Below, piece by piece: positions 32,441-40,065 of a stretch of DNA of 43,252 nt. Where the stretch lies: the NCBI GenBank assembly GCA_046484625.1, contig JAWOIO010000244.1:1-43252 (forward strand), given 5' to 3'. The notes beneath the pieces are model-generated. The model saw only the letters and a program-made list of their open reading frames with translations, searched no databases and was not told the DNA's origin. How positions within the stretch are numbered: position 1 is the first letter of the stretch; each line of letters begins with the position of its first letter. Position numbers and translations under genes: made by a program. The DNA is from DASUAO01 sp046484625. Its GTDB lineage: Bacteria; Actinomycetota; Acidimicrobiia; IMCC26256; PALSA-555.

Positions 32441-33632
32441 CGGTGAACGTGATCGGGAACTCGGTGATGCCACGCACGAAAGCGTTGGGGAGACGGCGCG
32501 GGCCGATGTCGTCGGCGTAGGCCCAGTCGTCGAGGCGGGACACGAGCTGCTCGAACATGATGCGGAGCTCGAGCCGCGCGAGCGACGTACCGAGGCAGAA
32601 GTGCGTCCCGAAGCCGAAGGAGATATGGGGGTTCGGGTGGCGCGTGACGTCGAAGCGCTGCGGGTCCGCGAACACGTCCTCGTCGCGGTTCGCCGAGCTG
32701 TACATGAGGACGACCTGCTGGCCCTCTTTGACCTCCACATCGCCGATCGCGGTGTCCTTCGACGCGACGCGGCACATGTTGAGGACGGGCGTCGTCCACC
32801 GGATCAGCTCCTCGACCGCGACCGTGACACGCTCGGGCTCCCGACGCAGCAGCTCGCGTTGGTCGGGGTGGCCGATGAACGCGTCGATCCCGTTCGCGAT
32901 GACGGTGCGCGTGGTCTCGGCGCCACCGTCGAGGAGGAGGAGCGCGTCGCTCGCGAGGGCGTCGTCGGAGAGCGGGCAGCCACCGACCTCGGCCTGGGTC
33001 CAGACGGAAAGGAGGTCGTCGGCGGGACAGCCTCGCCGCTCGGCGGCGACGCCGAGCGCGGCCTCGCCGTACTCGGCGGCCGCAAGGATTCCCTCGTCGG
33101 TGAGGTAGCGGGGACCGCCGCCGAGGGCGATCGTCGTTGACGACCACCGCACGAGGTCGTCGGTCGCGTCGGGCGGGAACCCGAGCAGGTGCCCGATCAT
33201 GCGGGCCGGCAACGGCGCCGCGAGCTCGGCGACGACCTCGGCCGAGCCCTTGGACGCGATGCCGTCGATGAGATCGTCGACCTGGGCACGGACCAGGTCG
33301 GCGTGCGACGTGACCGCCCGCGGCGTGAAGCGACGCGAGACCAGTCGCCGCCGCTCCGTGTGGACCGGGTCGTCCAGCCCGATGATCGAGGCGTCGGCCT
33401 CGATGTTGGGGCGGTAGCCACCGGAGTTCACCCAGGTCGCGGCATCCTTCTCGATCTCCACGATGTCGTGGTACCGGCTGACGCCGAAGAGCTCGTTCGT
33501 GGCATCCCAGTAGACGGGGCGATGCGACCGCAGGTAGGCGTAGACGGGTTCCGGGTCGCCCGCGTAGAGATCGCCGTCGAGCAGGTCGAGCGCACCCGAC
33601 TCGACGAGGTCACCGGCTTGGTCCCTGTCCAC
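32430..33632 (-). CDS. Cytochrome P450
   Basis: A 400-residue soluble bacterial P450. The I-helix is LLLDGGAETTRTV (oxygen-activation motif), the ExxR of helix K is EELIRW, and the heme loop is FGFGTHFCLG with the Cys thiolate. Size and the VHTERRRLVSRRFTPRAV segment fit actinobacterial families that hydroxylate steroids, fatty acids or terpenes. No ferredoxin or reductase gene lies next to it. GTG at 33632 has a strong AAGGAGG five bases upstream; an open frame reaches 33713 without a better site. It could start attack on the side chain the acyl-CoA genes degrade, but this is a guess. Confidence 0.92.
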   Translation of the reverse strand: MDRDQAGDLVESGALDLLDGDLYAGDPEPVYAYLRSHRPVYWDATNELFGVSRYHDIVEIEKDAATWVNSGGYRPNIEADASIIGLDDPVHTERRRLVSRRFTPRAVTSHADLVRAQVDDLIDGIASKGSAEVVAELAAPLPARMIGHLLGFPPDATDDLVRWSSTTIALGGGPRYLTDEGILAAAEYGEAALGVAAERRGCPADDLLSVWTQAEVGGCPLSDDALASDALLLLDGGAETTRTVIANGIDAFIGHPDQRELLRREPERVTVAVEELIRWTTPVLNMCRVASKDTAIGDVEVKEGQQVVLMYSSANRDEDVFADPQRFDVTRHPNPHISFGFGTHFCLGTSLARLELRIMFEQLVSRLDDWAYADDIGPRRLPNAFVRGITEFPITFTAIS

Positions 33633-33637
33633 ATCGA

Positions 33638-33644
33638 CCTCCTT
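33638..33644 (-). promoter_or_regulatory. Shine-Dalgarno deciding the P450 start
   Basis: AAGGAGG on the minus strand is five bases before the GTG at 33632. It supports that start over longer open-frame starts near 33713, which would overlap the start of the divergent SDR gene. Confidence 0.7.
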
Positions 33645-33706
33645 CGACGCTCCAGAATGGCACCTCACCGCCGACGAGAACGCATGCGGGTAGAGGAGCG
33701 GGGCAC

Positions 33707-34498
33707 ATGGCACAGCAGCGACTCGGAGAGCCAGGGACCGGCATCGTGGTCACGGGCGGCGCATCGGGGATCGGGCGGGCCTGCTGCCGGTCGCTCGCCG
33801 AGGTGGGCCGTCCCGTCGCGGCCTGGGACGTCGACGGCGAAGGTGCTCGCGCAACTGCCGACGCGTGCGCCGAGCTCGGGGTCGCGGCGATCGGCGTCGG
33901 GCTCGACGTCACCGACGAGGGCGCGGTGGCAGCCGCGGTCGCGACCTCGGTGGAGGCACTCGGCCCGATCGGGGGGCTCGTGCACGCCGCCGGGATCGTC
34001 CGGCCCGCGCTCGAGGACGTCGTCGACCTCGACACGTGGGACCTGGTGCTCGGCGTCAACCTCCGCGCCGAGGCGGTCGTCGTCAGCGCGCTGCTCCCCA
34101 CGCTCCGCGACGCGGGGCCGGGCGGGGCCATCGTCGGGATCTCGTCGATCGAGGGGCTCATCGGCCATGGCTTCATCCCGTCGTACGTCGCCTCCAAGCA
34201 CGGCCTCATCGGCCTCACCCGGTCCCTCGCCCATCGCCTCGGTCCCGACGGGATCCGTGCGAACGCGGTCTGCCCCGGGTACGTGGAGACGCCGATGCTG
34301 GCGCCGACGATCACGACACCCGAGGCGCGGGCGTCGTTCGAGCACAAGATCCCGCTCGGCCGCCTCGCACAACCCGACGACATCGCGCGCGTCGTGCGGT
34401 TCCTGCTCTCCGAGGAGGCGGCGTACGTGAACGGTGCCGCGATCGTCGTCGACGGCGGGGTCACCGCCGTCGGGGGCCAAGAGGCGCTCGGCGGCTGA
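33707..34498 (+). CDS. SDR-family oxidoreductase
   Basis: A 263-residue short-chain dehydrogenase. The cofactor motif is TGGASGIG, AWDVDGE follows as the acidic end of the second strand (favouring NAD(H)), and VHAAGIV is the NAG-like motif. The catalytic Ser is in GISSIEG and the pair YVASK supplies Tyr and Lys. The end YVNGAAIVVDGGVTAVG is typical. It probably oxidises a secondary alcohol such as a hydroxysteroid or 3-hydroxyacyl-CoA. The start has GAGGAG about nine bases upstream. It is divergent from the P450 with 74 bases between. Confidence 0.92.
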   Translation: MAQQRLGEPGTGIVVTGGASGIGRACCRSLAEVGRPVAAWDVDGEGARATADACAELGVAAIGVGLDVTDEGAVAAAVATSVEALGPIGGLVHAAGIVRPALEDVVDLDTWDLVLGVNLRAEAVVVSALLPTLRDAGPGGAIVGISSIEGLIGHGFIPSYVASKHGLIGLTRSLAHRLGPDGIRANAVCPGYVETPMLAPTITTPEARASFEHKIPLGRLAQPDDIARVVRFLLSEEAAYVNGAAIVVDGGVTAVGGQEALGG

Positions 34499-34587
34499 GG
34501 CGGCGCTCGCACCGATCCGGATGGGGTGGCAGCAACCGCGGATGCGAGGCATCATGCCCTCGTTCGAACTAGTTGGAGTGCGCCGAG

Positions 34588-35697
34588 ATGACCGCAAGTC
34601 GACCGGAGCATGGTGACGCGGGGGTGGCCTCGCCGCCGACCAGCGAGGAGGTGCTCCTCGTCGCGCGTGGGATCGCGACGGCAGTGGCCCCGGCCGATGG
34701 GCTGATGCCGGTGCAAGCCTCGTTGCTGCGAGCGGTGACCGACGCGCTGACCGGGTACCAGATCGACTACTCGAGCCTCGATCCGCTGGGTCCCGACGAG
34801 CTGGCCGAGGTGCTCCGAGACCGCGACCAGGAGTACCGCCAGCGCATCGTGCACCACATGGTGCTCGGCGAGCTCGTGCTGCGGCCCTTGCCGCCCGATG
34901 TCGCCGTCCGGGTCGCGCGATGCGCGGAGGCGTTGGGGATCAAGGACAGCTTCGTCCGCGTGGCCCGCCGTTATGCGCAGGGCGCACATGGGCTGGCGTG
35001 GTTGGACCTGCAGCGCAGCGGCTTCGTCGATCACCTCCAGGCCACCGACTACGACTCGGCACAGGTTCGAGGACCGGCGGATCCCTTCGCACCGGCCGAG
35101 GTCGACCCGGCGCTGGAGGCGCGCTGGCGCGGCTACGCGGAGCTCCCCGAAGGGACCCTGGGGCATTCGGTGTGGAGGATGTACGACGGTCGCGGCTTCC
35201 AGCTCCCCGGCGCGCGCGGTGGGGCCCCGCGGTACCTCGCGCAGCACGACTACGTCCATGTCCTGGCCGACTTCGGCACCAACCTCCGGGGCGAGCTGGA
35301 GGTCTTCGCGCTCATCGGCCGGGCGGATCCAGATCCGAAGGGATTCGCCTGGCTGGCGACGCTCATCGGGCTCTTCGAGACGGGCTACATCGAGGAGACG
35401 GGCTTCTTCGAACGCGATGTGCGCGAGCGAACCCTGCAGGCCCCGGGAATGGACATGCGCATCGCGGATGCCATCCGGCGCGGGAAGGTCGTCTGCGAGC
35501 GGTACGGCATGGATCTCTTCGAGGTCGACTACCACGCGCTGGCGTCGCGATCGCTCGACGAGGTTCGAGATGTGCTCTGCCTCCCGTCGAAGCCGGAAGT
35601 GGCTGAACGAGATGGGTGGCCCGGTACGTTCGATCGCGCCGGCATGTCGGAGATCCAGCAGCGCTTCGCGGATTCGCGTGACGGAGGGTCAGGATGA
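34588..35697 (+). CDS. COQ4-like protein with a helical (TerB-like?) N-terminal domain
   Basis: A 369-residue protein. The segment QHDYVHVLADFGTNLRGELE contains His220, Asp221, His224 and Glu236, exactly the H-D-x2-H-x11-E metal site of COQ4. The C-terminal half (about 170-330) therefore looks like a COQ4 fold. The first 135 residues are helical and resemble TerB-like domains, with less certainty. COQ4 acts in ubiquinone synthesis, which actinobacteria normally lack, so the substrate here is probably another prenylated or lipophilic molecule. The ATG at 34588 was chosen over a TTG five codons upstream. Its TGA overlaps the next ATG. Confidence 0.75.
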   Translation: MTASRPEHGDAGVASPPTSEEVLLVARGIATAVAPADGLMPVQASLLRAVTDALTGYQIDYSSLDPLGPDELAEVLRDRDQEYRQRIVHHMVLGELVLRPLPPDVAVRVARCAEALGIKDSFVRVARRYAQGAHGLAWLDLQRSGFVDHLQATDYDSAQVRGPADPFAPAEVDPALEARWRGYAELPEGTLGHSVWRMYDGRGFQLPGARGGAPRYLAQHDYVHVLADFGTNLRGELEVFALIGRADPDPKGFAWLATLIGLFETGYIEETGFFERDVRERTLQAPGMDMRIADAIRRGKVVCERYGMDLFEVDYHALASRSLDEVRDVLCLPSKPEVAERDGWPGTFDRAGMSEIQQRFADSRDGGSG

Positions 35698-36020
35698 GCA
35701 TGAACTTCACCCAGACGATCGCGGTTCGTTGCACCCAGCCGGAAGAGCTGGTGCGCGCCCTCGTCGAGTGGGACTGCCAGCAAGCCGACGCCGACATCAT
35801 GGGGTATATCGGTACCCATCTGCTGGCCGACCGGGAGCGCCCCGGCGAGTACCTGATCGTCGCCGAGTTCGCCGTCGTCGACCCCGACGTGCCGGCCGCC
35901 GACGAGGCGGCACGAAACAACGACCGTCCGGAGACGCAACGTTGGGCGGAGCGCCTCCTCGAGCTCGTCGACGGCCAGCCGGTGTACAAGCACTACGACG
36001 AGCTCTATCGCACGGGCTGA
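35694..36020 (+). CDS. Small hypothetical protein coupled to the COQ4-like gene
   Basis: A 108-residue protein starting MSMNFTQTIAVRCTQPEEL, with GTHLLADRERPGEYLIVAEF and a C-terminal VYKHYDELYRTG. The alternating strand-helix pattern and a conserved-looking YLIVAEF strand resemble the dimeric alpha/beta-barrel (ABM-like) superfamily, but the match is weak. Its ATG overlaps the COQ4-like stop (ATGA), so both proteins are made from one message and may form a complex. Function unknown. Confidence 0.7.
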   Translation: MSMNFTQTIAVRCTQPEELVRALVEWDCQQADADIMGYIGTHLLADRERPGEYLIVAEFAVVDPDVPAADEAARNNDRPETQRWAERLLELVDGQPVYKHYDELYRTG

Positions 36021-36060
36021 TCGGCCCGAGGCCTGATCCGGGCGCCCCTCTAAATACGAC

Positions 36061-36089
36061 TTGCCAGGTCGGGTTTCGACGCGTAGCGT
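36061..36089 (+). promoter_or_regulatory. Putative promoter giving a leaderless DUF4395 transcript
   Basis: TTGCCA (36061-36066), a 17-base spacer and TAGCGT (36084-36089) fit a housekeeping promoter. The -10 element ends six bases before the GTG at 36096, so transcription would begin at the start codon. This is the most complete example of the TANNNT-start-codon pattern in the window. Confidence 0.5.
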
Positions 36090-36095
36090 CGTGCC

Positions 36096-36617
36096 GTGGC
36101 CACGATCACCGCCCCCGCCCGCCGCCGGCTCACCGCGTTCCCCGAGACCGTCAACGAGGTCTCCGCACGCCTGGTCGCGGCCGGGGTGGTCGCCATGGCG
36201 GTCGGGATCCTCGCCCTCGACCAGTGGTGGATCCTCGTCCCCCTCGTCTACGGGTTCGTGGCGCGCGTGGCCGCGGGACCCCGGTTCAGCCCGCTCGGCC
36301 TGCTGGTCACGAAGGTGCTGACCCCGAACCTCGCCGTCGAGCCCCGGATCGTCCCCGGTCCGCCCAAGCAGTTCGCCCAAGGGGTCGGGGTGCTCTTCTC
36401 GGTGACCGCGGCGTTGCTCCACCTCGGCGGGGCCGCTGATGCGGCCGCCGTCGTGCTCGGCATGCTCGTGTTCGCGGCGACGCTGGAGTCGGCGTTCGGA
36501 TACTGCCTCGGGTGCAAGGTCTTCGCCCTGCTCATGCGGGTCGGCCTCGTCCCCGAGTCGGTCTGCGAGGCCTGCAACGACCTGACCCTCAGGCGACCGG
36601 AGCCGGCAACGTCCTAG
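36096..36617 (+). CDS. DUF4395 membrane protein
   Basis: A 173-residue protein with about four membrane segments (LVAAGVVAMAVGILAL, WILVPLVYGFVARV, LFSVTAALLHLGG, and AAVVLGMLVFAATL). It ends with the DUF4395 cysteine pattern FGYCLGCKVFALL and VCEACN. The paired cysteines suggest a thiol or metal role, and members often sit near thioredoxin-like genes, though none is present here. The start is GTG at 36096 without a ribosome binding site. Confidence 0.85.
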   Translation: MATITAPARRRLTAFPETVNEVSARLVAAGVVAMAVGILALDQWWILVPLVYGFVARVAAGPRFSPLGLLVTKVLTPNLAVEPRIVPGPPKQFAQGVGVLFSVTAALLHLGGAADAAAVVLGMLVFAATLESAFGYCLGCKVFALLMRVGLVPESVCEACNDLTLRRPEPATS

Positions 36618-36620
36618 ATT
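36615..36620 (+). promoter_or_regulatory. Putative -10 element, leaderless start of the amidohydrolase operon
   Basis: TAGATT, which overlaps the TAG stop codon of the DUF4395 gene, ends six bases before the ATG at 36627. No ribosome binding site is present. It suggests an independent leaderless transcript for the amidohydrolase and PLP decarboxylase genes. Confidence 0.4.
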
Positions 36621-36626
36621 GGCCGG

Positions 36627-37835
36627 ATGGCCACCACGACAGACGCCCCGCAGCTCCCGCCCGACCTGTTCCTCCCGGACCCCGAGCCACGCGACGTCCG
36701 CTACACCGTCATCTCGGTCGACGACCACCTCGTCGAGCCGCCCCACATGTTCGAGGGCCGGCTCCCGGCCGCGCTCCAGGAGCGGGCCCCCAAGGTCGTC
36801 GTGACCGAGCAAGGCCACGAGGTCTGGGAGTTCGAGGGGGAACGGCACTTCCAGGTCGGCCAGAACGCCGTCGCCGGTCGCCGCCCCGAGACCGTGAAGG
36901 TCGAGCCCTTCCGCTTCGACCAGATGCGACCCGGTTGCTACGACCCGCACGCCCGGGTGCGCGACATGGACGTCGGTGGGATCTGGGCGTCGCTCAACTT
37001 CCCGTCGATGATCACCGGGTTCTGCGGTCGGGTCTACTCGCAGACGCCCGACCGTGCGCTCGGCCACGCGGTGACGTGTGCGTGGAACGACTGGATGGCC
37101 GAGGAGTGGTGGGGGGCGAACCCGGACCGGTTCATCCCGCTCGGCATCACGAACCTCGCGGATCCCGAGCTGGGCGCGCAGGAGATCCGGCGCAACGCGG
37201 CGCGGGGCTTCACCACGGTCTCGTTGCCCGAGCGTCCGCACCGCATCGGCTTCCCGTCGATCTTCGACGAGTACTGGGAGCCGATCATCCGCGCGTGCGC
37301 GGAGACCGACACGGTGATCAGCCTGCACGTCGGCTCGTCGGGCATGGCCGACTTCCCCGCGGGATGCCCCCCGATCCAGCTCGGAGCGACGCTGTTCGGT
37401 CAGCTCTCGCTCACCGCGTGCGCGGAGTGGGTCTGGTCCGCATGGGCCGTGCGGTTCCCGGAGCTCAAGATCGCGATGTCCGAAGGGGGCATCGGATGGG
37501 TCGCGATGCTCATCGACCGCCTCGACAACATCGTCGACCGATCGGGGTATGCGCTCGACGGGTTCGGCGGCCTGCGCCCGGCCGACCTCCTGCGGCGGAA
37601 CTTCTGGTTCTGCACGATCGACGACCCATCGACGATCGAGACCCGTCGGACGATCGGCGTCGAGAACATCATGGTCGAGGTCGACTACCCGCACGGCGAC
37701 GGGACCTGGCCCGACACCCAGTCGGTGATCGAGGAGGTCTGGGGCCACATCCCCGTCGACGAGCTCCGCATGATGACCCACGAGAACGCGGCCGCGCTCT
37801 ACCGCCACCCGCTCCCCGACGTCGTGCTCCCGTGA
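36627..37835 (+). CDS. Amidohydrolase-2 family metal-dependent hydrolase/decarboxylase
   Basis: A 402-residue TIM-barrel protein. VISVDDHLVEPPHMF near residue 30 is the metal-binding strand, where relatives have D-x-H-x-x-E-P. SLHVGSSGMADFP, IAMSEGGIGWVAML and VEVDYPHGDGTWP supply the further His, Glu and Asp positions. The family includes aminocarboxymuconate-semialdehyde decarboxylase and other non-oxidative decarboxylases as well as hydrolases, so either reaction is possible. The TGA overlaps the GTG of a PLP decarboxylase-like gene, which suggests consecutive steps. The start lacks a ribosome binding site. Confidence 0.87.
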   Translation: MATTTDAPQLPPDLFLPDPEPRDVRYTVISVDDHLVEPPHMFEGRLPAALQERAPKVVVTEQGHEVWEFEGERHFQVGQNAVAGRRPETVKVEPFRFDQMRPGCYDPHARVRDMDVGGIWASLNFPSMITGFCGRVYSQTPDRALGHAVTCAWNDWMAEEWWGANPDRFIPLGITNLADPELGAQEIRRNAARGFTTVSLPERPHRIGFPSIFDEYWEPIIRACAETDTVISLHVGSSGMADFPAGCPPIQLGATLFGQLSLTACAEWVWSAWAVRFPELKIAMSEGGIGWVAMLIDRLDNIVDRSGYALDGFGGLRPADLLRRNFWFCTIDDPSTIETRRTIGVENIMVEVDYPHGDGTWPDTQSVIEEVWGHIPVDELRMMTHENAAALYRHPLPDVVLP

Positions 37836-39052
37836 TCGACCCGGCGGGGAAGGACGCGGCCGCGGTCCTCGCCGACCTCGACCGGCGGCAGGCCCGTGAG
37901 CCCGACGTCCACGGCTCACGCCTCTTCGGCCTGGTCTATCCGACCGGTCGAGAGGATCTCGAGGACCTGATGCTGGAGGTCCACCGTCGCTACGTCTTCG
38001 GGAACGCGCTCAACCCGTTCAAGTTCCCGGAGCTTGCGGCGCTCGAGTCCGACGTCGTCGAGCACGTCGGGGCACTCCTCCACGTCCCCTCTGGTGGGGG
38101 CGGCGCGATGACCTCGGGCGGGACCGAGTCGATCCTCATGTCGATGCTCGTGAACCGCGAGCGCGCGAAGGCTCGCGGCATCGAGCACCCGACGATCGTC
38201 GCACCCGTCTCGGCCCACCCGGCCTACGCCAAGGCCGCGCACTACTTCGGGTTGGAGGTCGTGCGCGTCCCGCTCGACGCCGACTACCGCGCCGATGTGC
38301 GGGCGGCGGCCGACCTCGTCGGACCCGACACCGCGGTCGTGATCGCCTCGGCGTTCAACTACCCGTACGGGATCATGGACCCCGTGGCCGAGCTCGCGTC
38401 GATCGCTGCGGAGCACGGCGCCGGTTGCCACGTCGACGCGTGCGTCGGTGCCTTCGTCCTCCCGTTCCTCGAACGCCTGGGCCACGACGTTCCCCCGTGG
38501 GACTTCCGTGTCGACGGGGTGACCGAGATCTCGGCCGACATCCACAAGTACGGCTACGTCCCCAAGGGCGCGTCGGTGGTGCTGCACCGCGACGACGACT
38601 GGTTCGGCCACCAGGCGTTCGTCTACGACCAGTGGCCGTCGGGCCTCTACGGCTCGGCCGCGATGGCTGGTGCGCGGCCGGCCGCGCCGATCGCGACGGC
38701 GTGGGCGGTCCTCACGCACCTCGGCATCGACGGATACACCGAGATCGTGCGCGGTCTCATGGAGACCGTGGCGAAGGTGCGTGGCGCCGTCGACGCGATA
38801 CCGGACGTCGAGGTCGTCGGCGATCCGGTGGGGCCCGTCCTGGCGTTCCGTTCGGACACCATCGACCTGTACGCCGTCGGTGACGTGATGGACGCCAAGG
38901 GCTGGAACCTCAACCGCAACGTCGACCCTCCGGGTCTGCATCTCATGCTGTCGCCGGTGCACGCCGAGGCCGTCGACGACCTGATCGCCGACCTCACCGA
39001 CGCGGTGGCCCACCACGGCACGTCGGCCGGCAAGGAGATCCGGTACTCCTGA
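37832..39052 (+). CDS. PLP-dependent group II decarboxylase / sphingosine-phosphate-lyase-like
   Basis: A 406-residue fold-type I enzyme. MTSGGTESILMSMLVNRERA, CHVDACVGAFVLPF, and SADIHKYGYVPKGASVV (PLP Lys in IHKYG) follow sphingosine-1-phosphate lyase and related amino-acid decarboxylases. The soluble form here lacks the membrane anchor of the eukaryotic lyase. Possible substrates are phosphorylated long-chain bases or aromatic amino acids; nothing in the sequence decides between them. The start is GTG at 37832 in a GTGA overlap with the amidohydrolase, so the two are coupled. Confidence 0.87.
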   Translation: MIDPAGKDAAAVLADLDRRQAREPDVHGSRLFGLVYPTGREDLEDLMLEVHRRYVFGNALNPFKFPELAALESDVVEHVGALLHVPSGGGGAMTSGGTESILMSMLVNRERAKARGIEHPTIVAPVSAHPAYAKAAHYFGLEVVRVPLDADYRADVRAAADLVGPDTAVVIASAFNYPYGIMDPVAELASIAAEHGAGCHVDACVGAFVLPFLERLGHDVPPWDFRVDGVTEISADIHKYGYVPKGASVVLHRDDDWFGHQAFVYDQWPSGLYGSAAMAGARPAAPIATAWAVLTHLGIDGYTEIVRGLMETVAKVRGAVDAIPDVEVVGDPVGPVLAFRSDTIDLYAVGDVMDAKGWNLNRNVDPPGLHLMLSPVHAEAVDDLIADLTDAVAHHGTSAGKEIRYS

Positions 39053-39093
39053 GGTCACCGGCACCGGTTCGTTCTTCGGGATCTGCGCTCGCC

Positions 39094-39099
39094 TACCGT
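39094..39099 (+). promoter_or_regulatory. Putative -10 element, leaderless start of the alpha/beta hydrolase
   Basis: TACCGT ends six bases before the GTG at 39106. This spacing supports that GTG over the ATG at 39118 as a leaderless start. A -35 element is not clear. Confidence 0.38.
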
Positions 39100-39105
39100 C
39101 GAGAC

Positions 39106-40047
39106 GTGGGCGAGCCGATGGACCCGACCTCCGCGAGCAGCGAGTCGCAGGCGACCGAACCGGGCCGGATCCGGGTCCGGTGGCGTCGGCTCCGCGTCGC
39201 CGGACGGGCGGCCGCCTGCCTCGAAGCCGGTGAGGGGCGCACAGCGGTGTTCCTCCACGGCTGGGGTCTGAGCCACCGCGCCTACCGCGACGCCGTGCGC
39301 GGTCTGGCGGCGAGCGGCGTGCGCGTCCTGGCGCCCGCCCTCCCAGGGTTCAGCGGGACGGCCGCGCTGCCCGAGGACGAGGCCGACCTCGAGGGGTATG
39401 CGGCGTGGGTGGCGGCCTTCCTCGACGAGATGGGGATCACGGAGCCGGCGATGATCGTCGGGCACTCCTTCGGCGGCGGAGTGGGGATCGTCACGGCGCA
39501 CGACCATCCGCGCCGCGTCGGTGCCCTCGTGCTCGTGAACGCGATCGGTGGCGCCAACTGGACGCGCGACGGCGAGCTCGTCACGGCCATGGCGGACCGT
39601 CCGCTGTGGAACTGGGGCCTGCACTTCTCGGCCGACCTCGGACGGCCGATCCAGCTCGCCAAGGTGCTCCCGGTCGTGATCTCGGAAGCACTTCCGAACC
39701 TCGTCCTCGACCCACGGGCGTTCGTGCACGCCGCTCGCCTCGCGCGCGACGCCGACCTCACGACCGAGCTCGAGGTCCTGCACCGCCGTGGTCTCCCGGT
39801 CGTGGTGGTGTGGTCGCCCCGCGACCGCATCGTCACGGACGCGTCGGTCGAGGCGCTGTGCGAGGCGCTCGGAGACGCCCCGACGATCTCGGTGCCCGGG
39901 GGCCACAACTGGCTGCTCGCGGACCCCGCGCACTTCGGCGAGGTCATGACGAACGTCGTGCAGGTGGCAGCGCGCGCCCGCTGGCTGGAGCCGGGCCGCA
40001 CCCGGCGTTGGCTCCGTCGCATGCGGCGCGCGAAGGTCTCCGTCTGA
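39106..40047 (+). CDS. Alpha/beta hydrolase
   Basis: A 313-residue protein. VFLHGWGLSHRAY is the oxyanion region, IVGHSFGGGVGI the nucleophile elbow with Ser, SPRDRIV the acid, and PGGHNWLLADP the His. All three catalytic residues are therefore present. The arginine-rich C-terminus (RRWLRRMRRAKVSV) could contact membrane or nucleic acid. Substrate unknown; the fold includes esterases, epoxide hydrolases and C-C hydrolases. GTG at 39106 is preferred over ATG at 39118 because of a TACCGT hexamer placed for a leaderless transcript. Confidence 0.87.
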   Translation: MGEPMDPTSASSESQATEPGRIRVRWRRLRVAGRAAACLEAGEGRTAVFLHGWGLSHRAYRDAVRGLAASGVRVLAPALPGFSGTAALPEDEADLEGYAAWVAAFLDEMGITEPAMIVGHSFGGGVGIVTAHDHPRRVGALVLVNAIGGANWTRDGELVTAMADRPLWNWGLHFSADLGRPIQLAKVLPVVISEALPNLVLDPRAFVHAARLARDADLTTELEVLHRRGLPVVVVWSPRDRIVTDASVEALCEALGDAPTISVPGGHNWLLADPAHFGEVMTNVVQVAARARWLEPGRTRRWLRRMRRAKVSV

Positions 40048-40065
40048 GCGGGATGCAGGACTGAC

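Noticed and set aside
34588..35697. Assigning the COQ4-like gene a role in ubiquinone synthesis
   Set aside because: Actinobacteria normally make menaquinone and no Ubi gene is seen here. Only the metal-site match is supported.
36021..36060. GGCC-CGA-GGCC region after the small COQ4-linked gene considered as a terminator
   Set aside because: The stem is only four base pairs plus a bulged extension, too weak to call.
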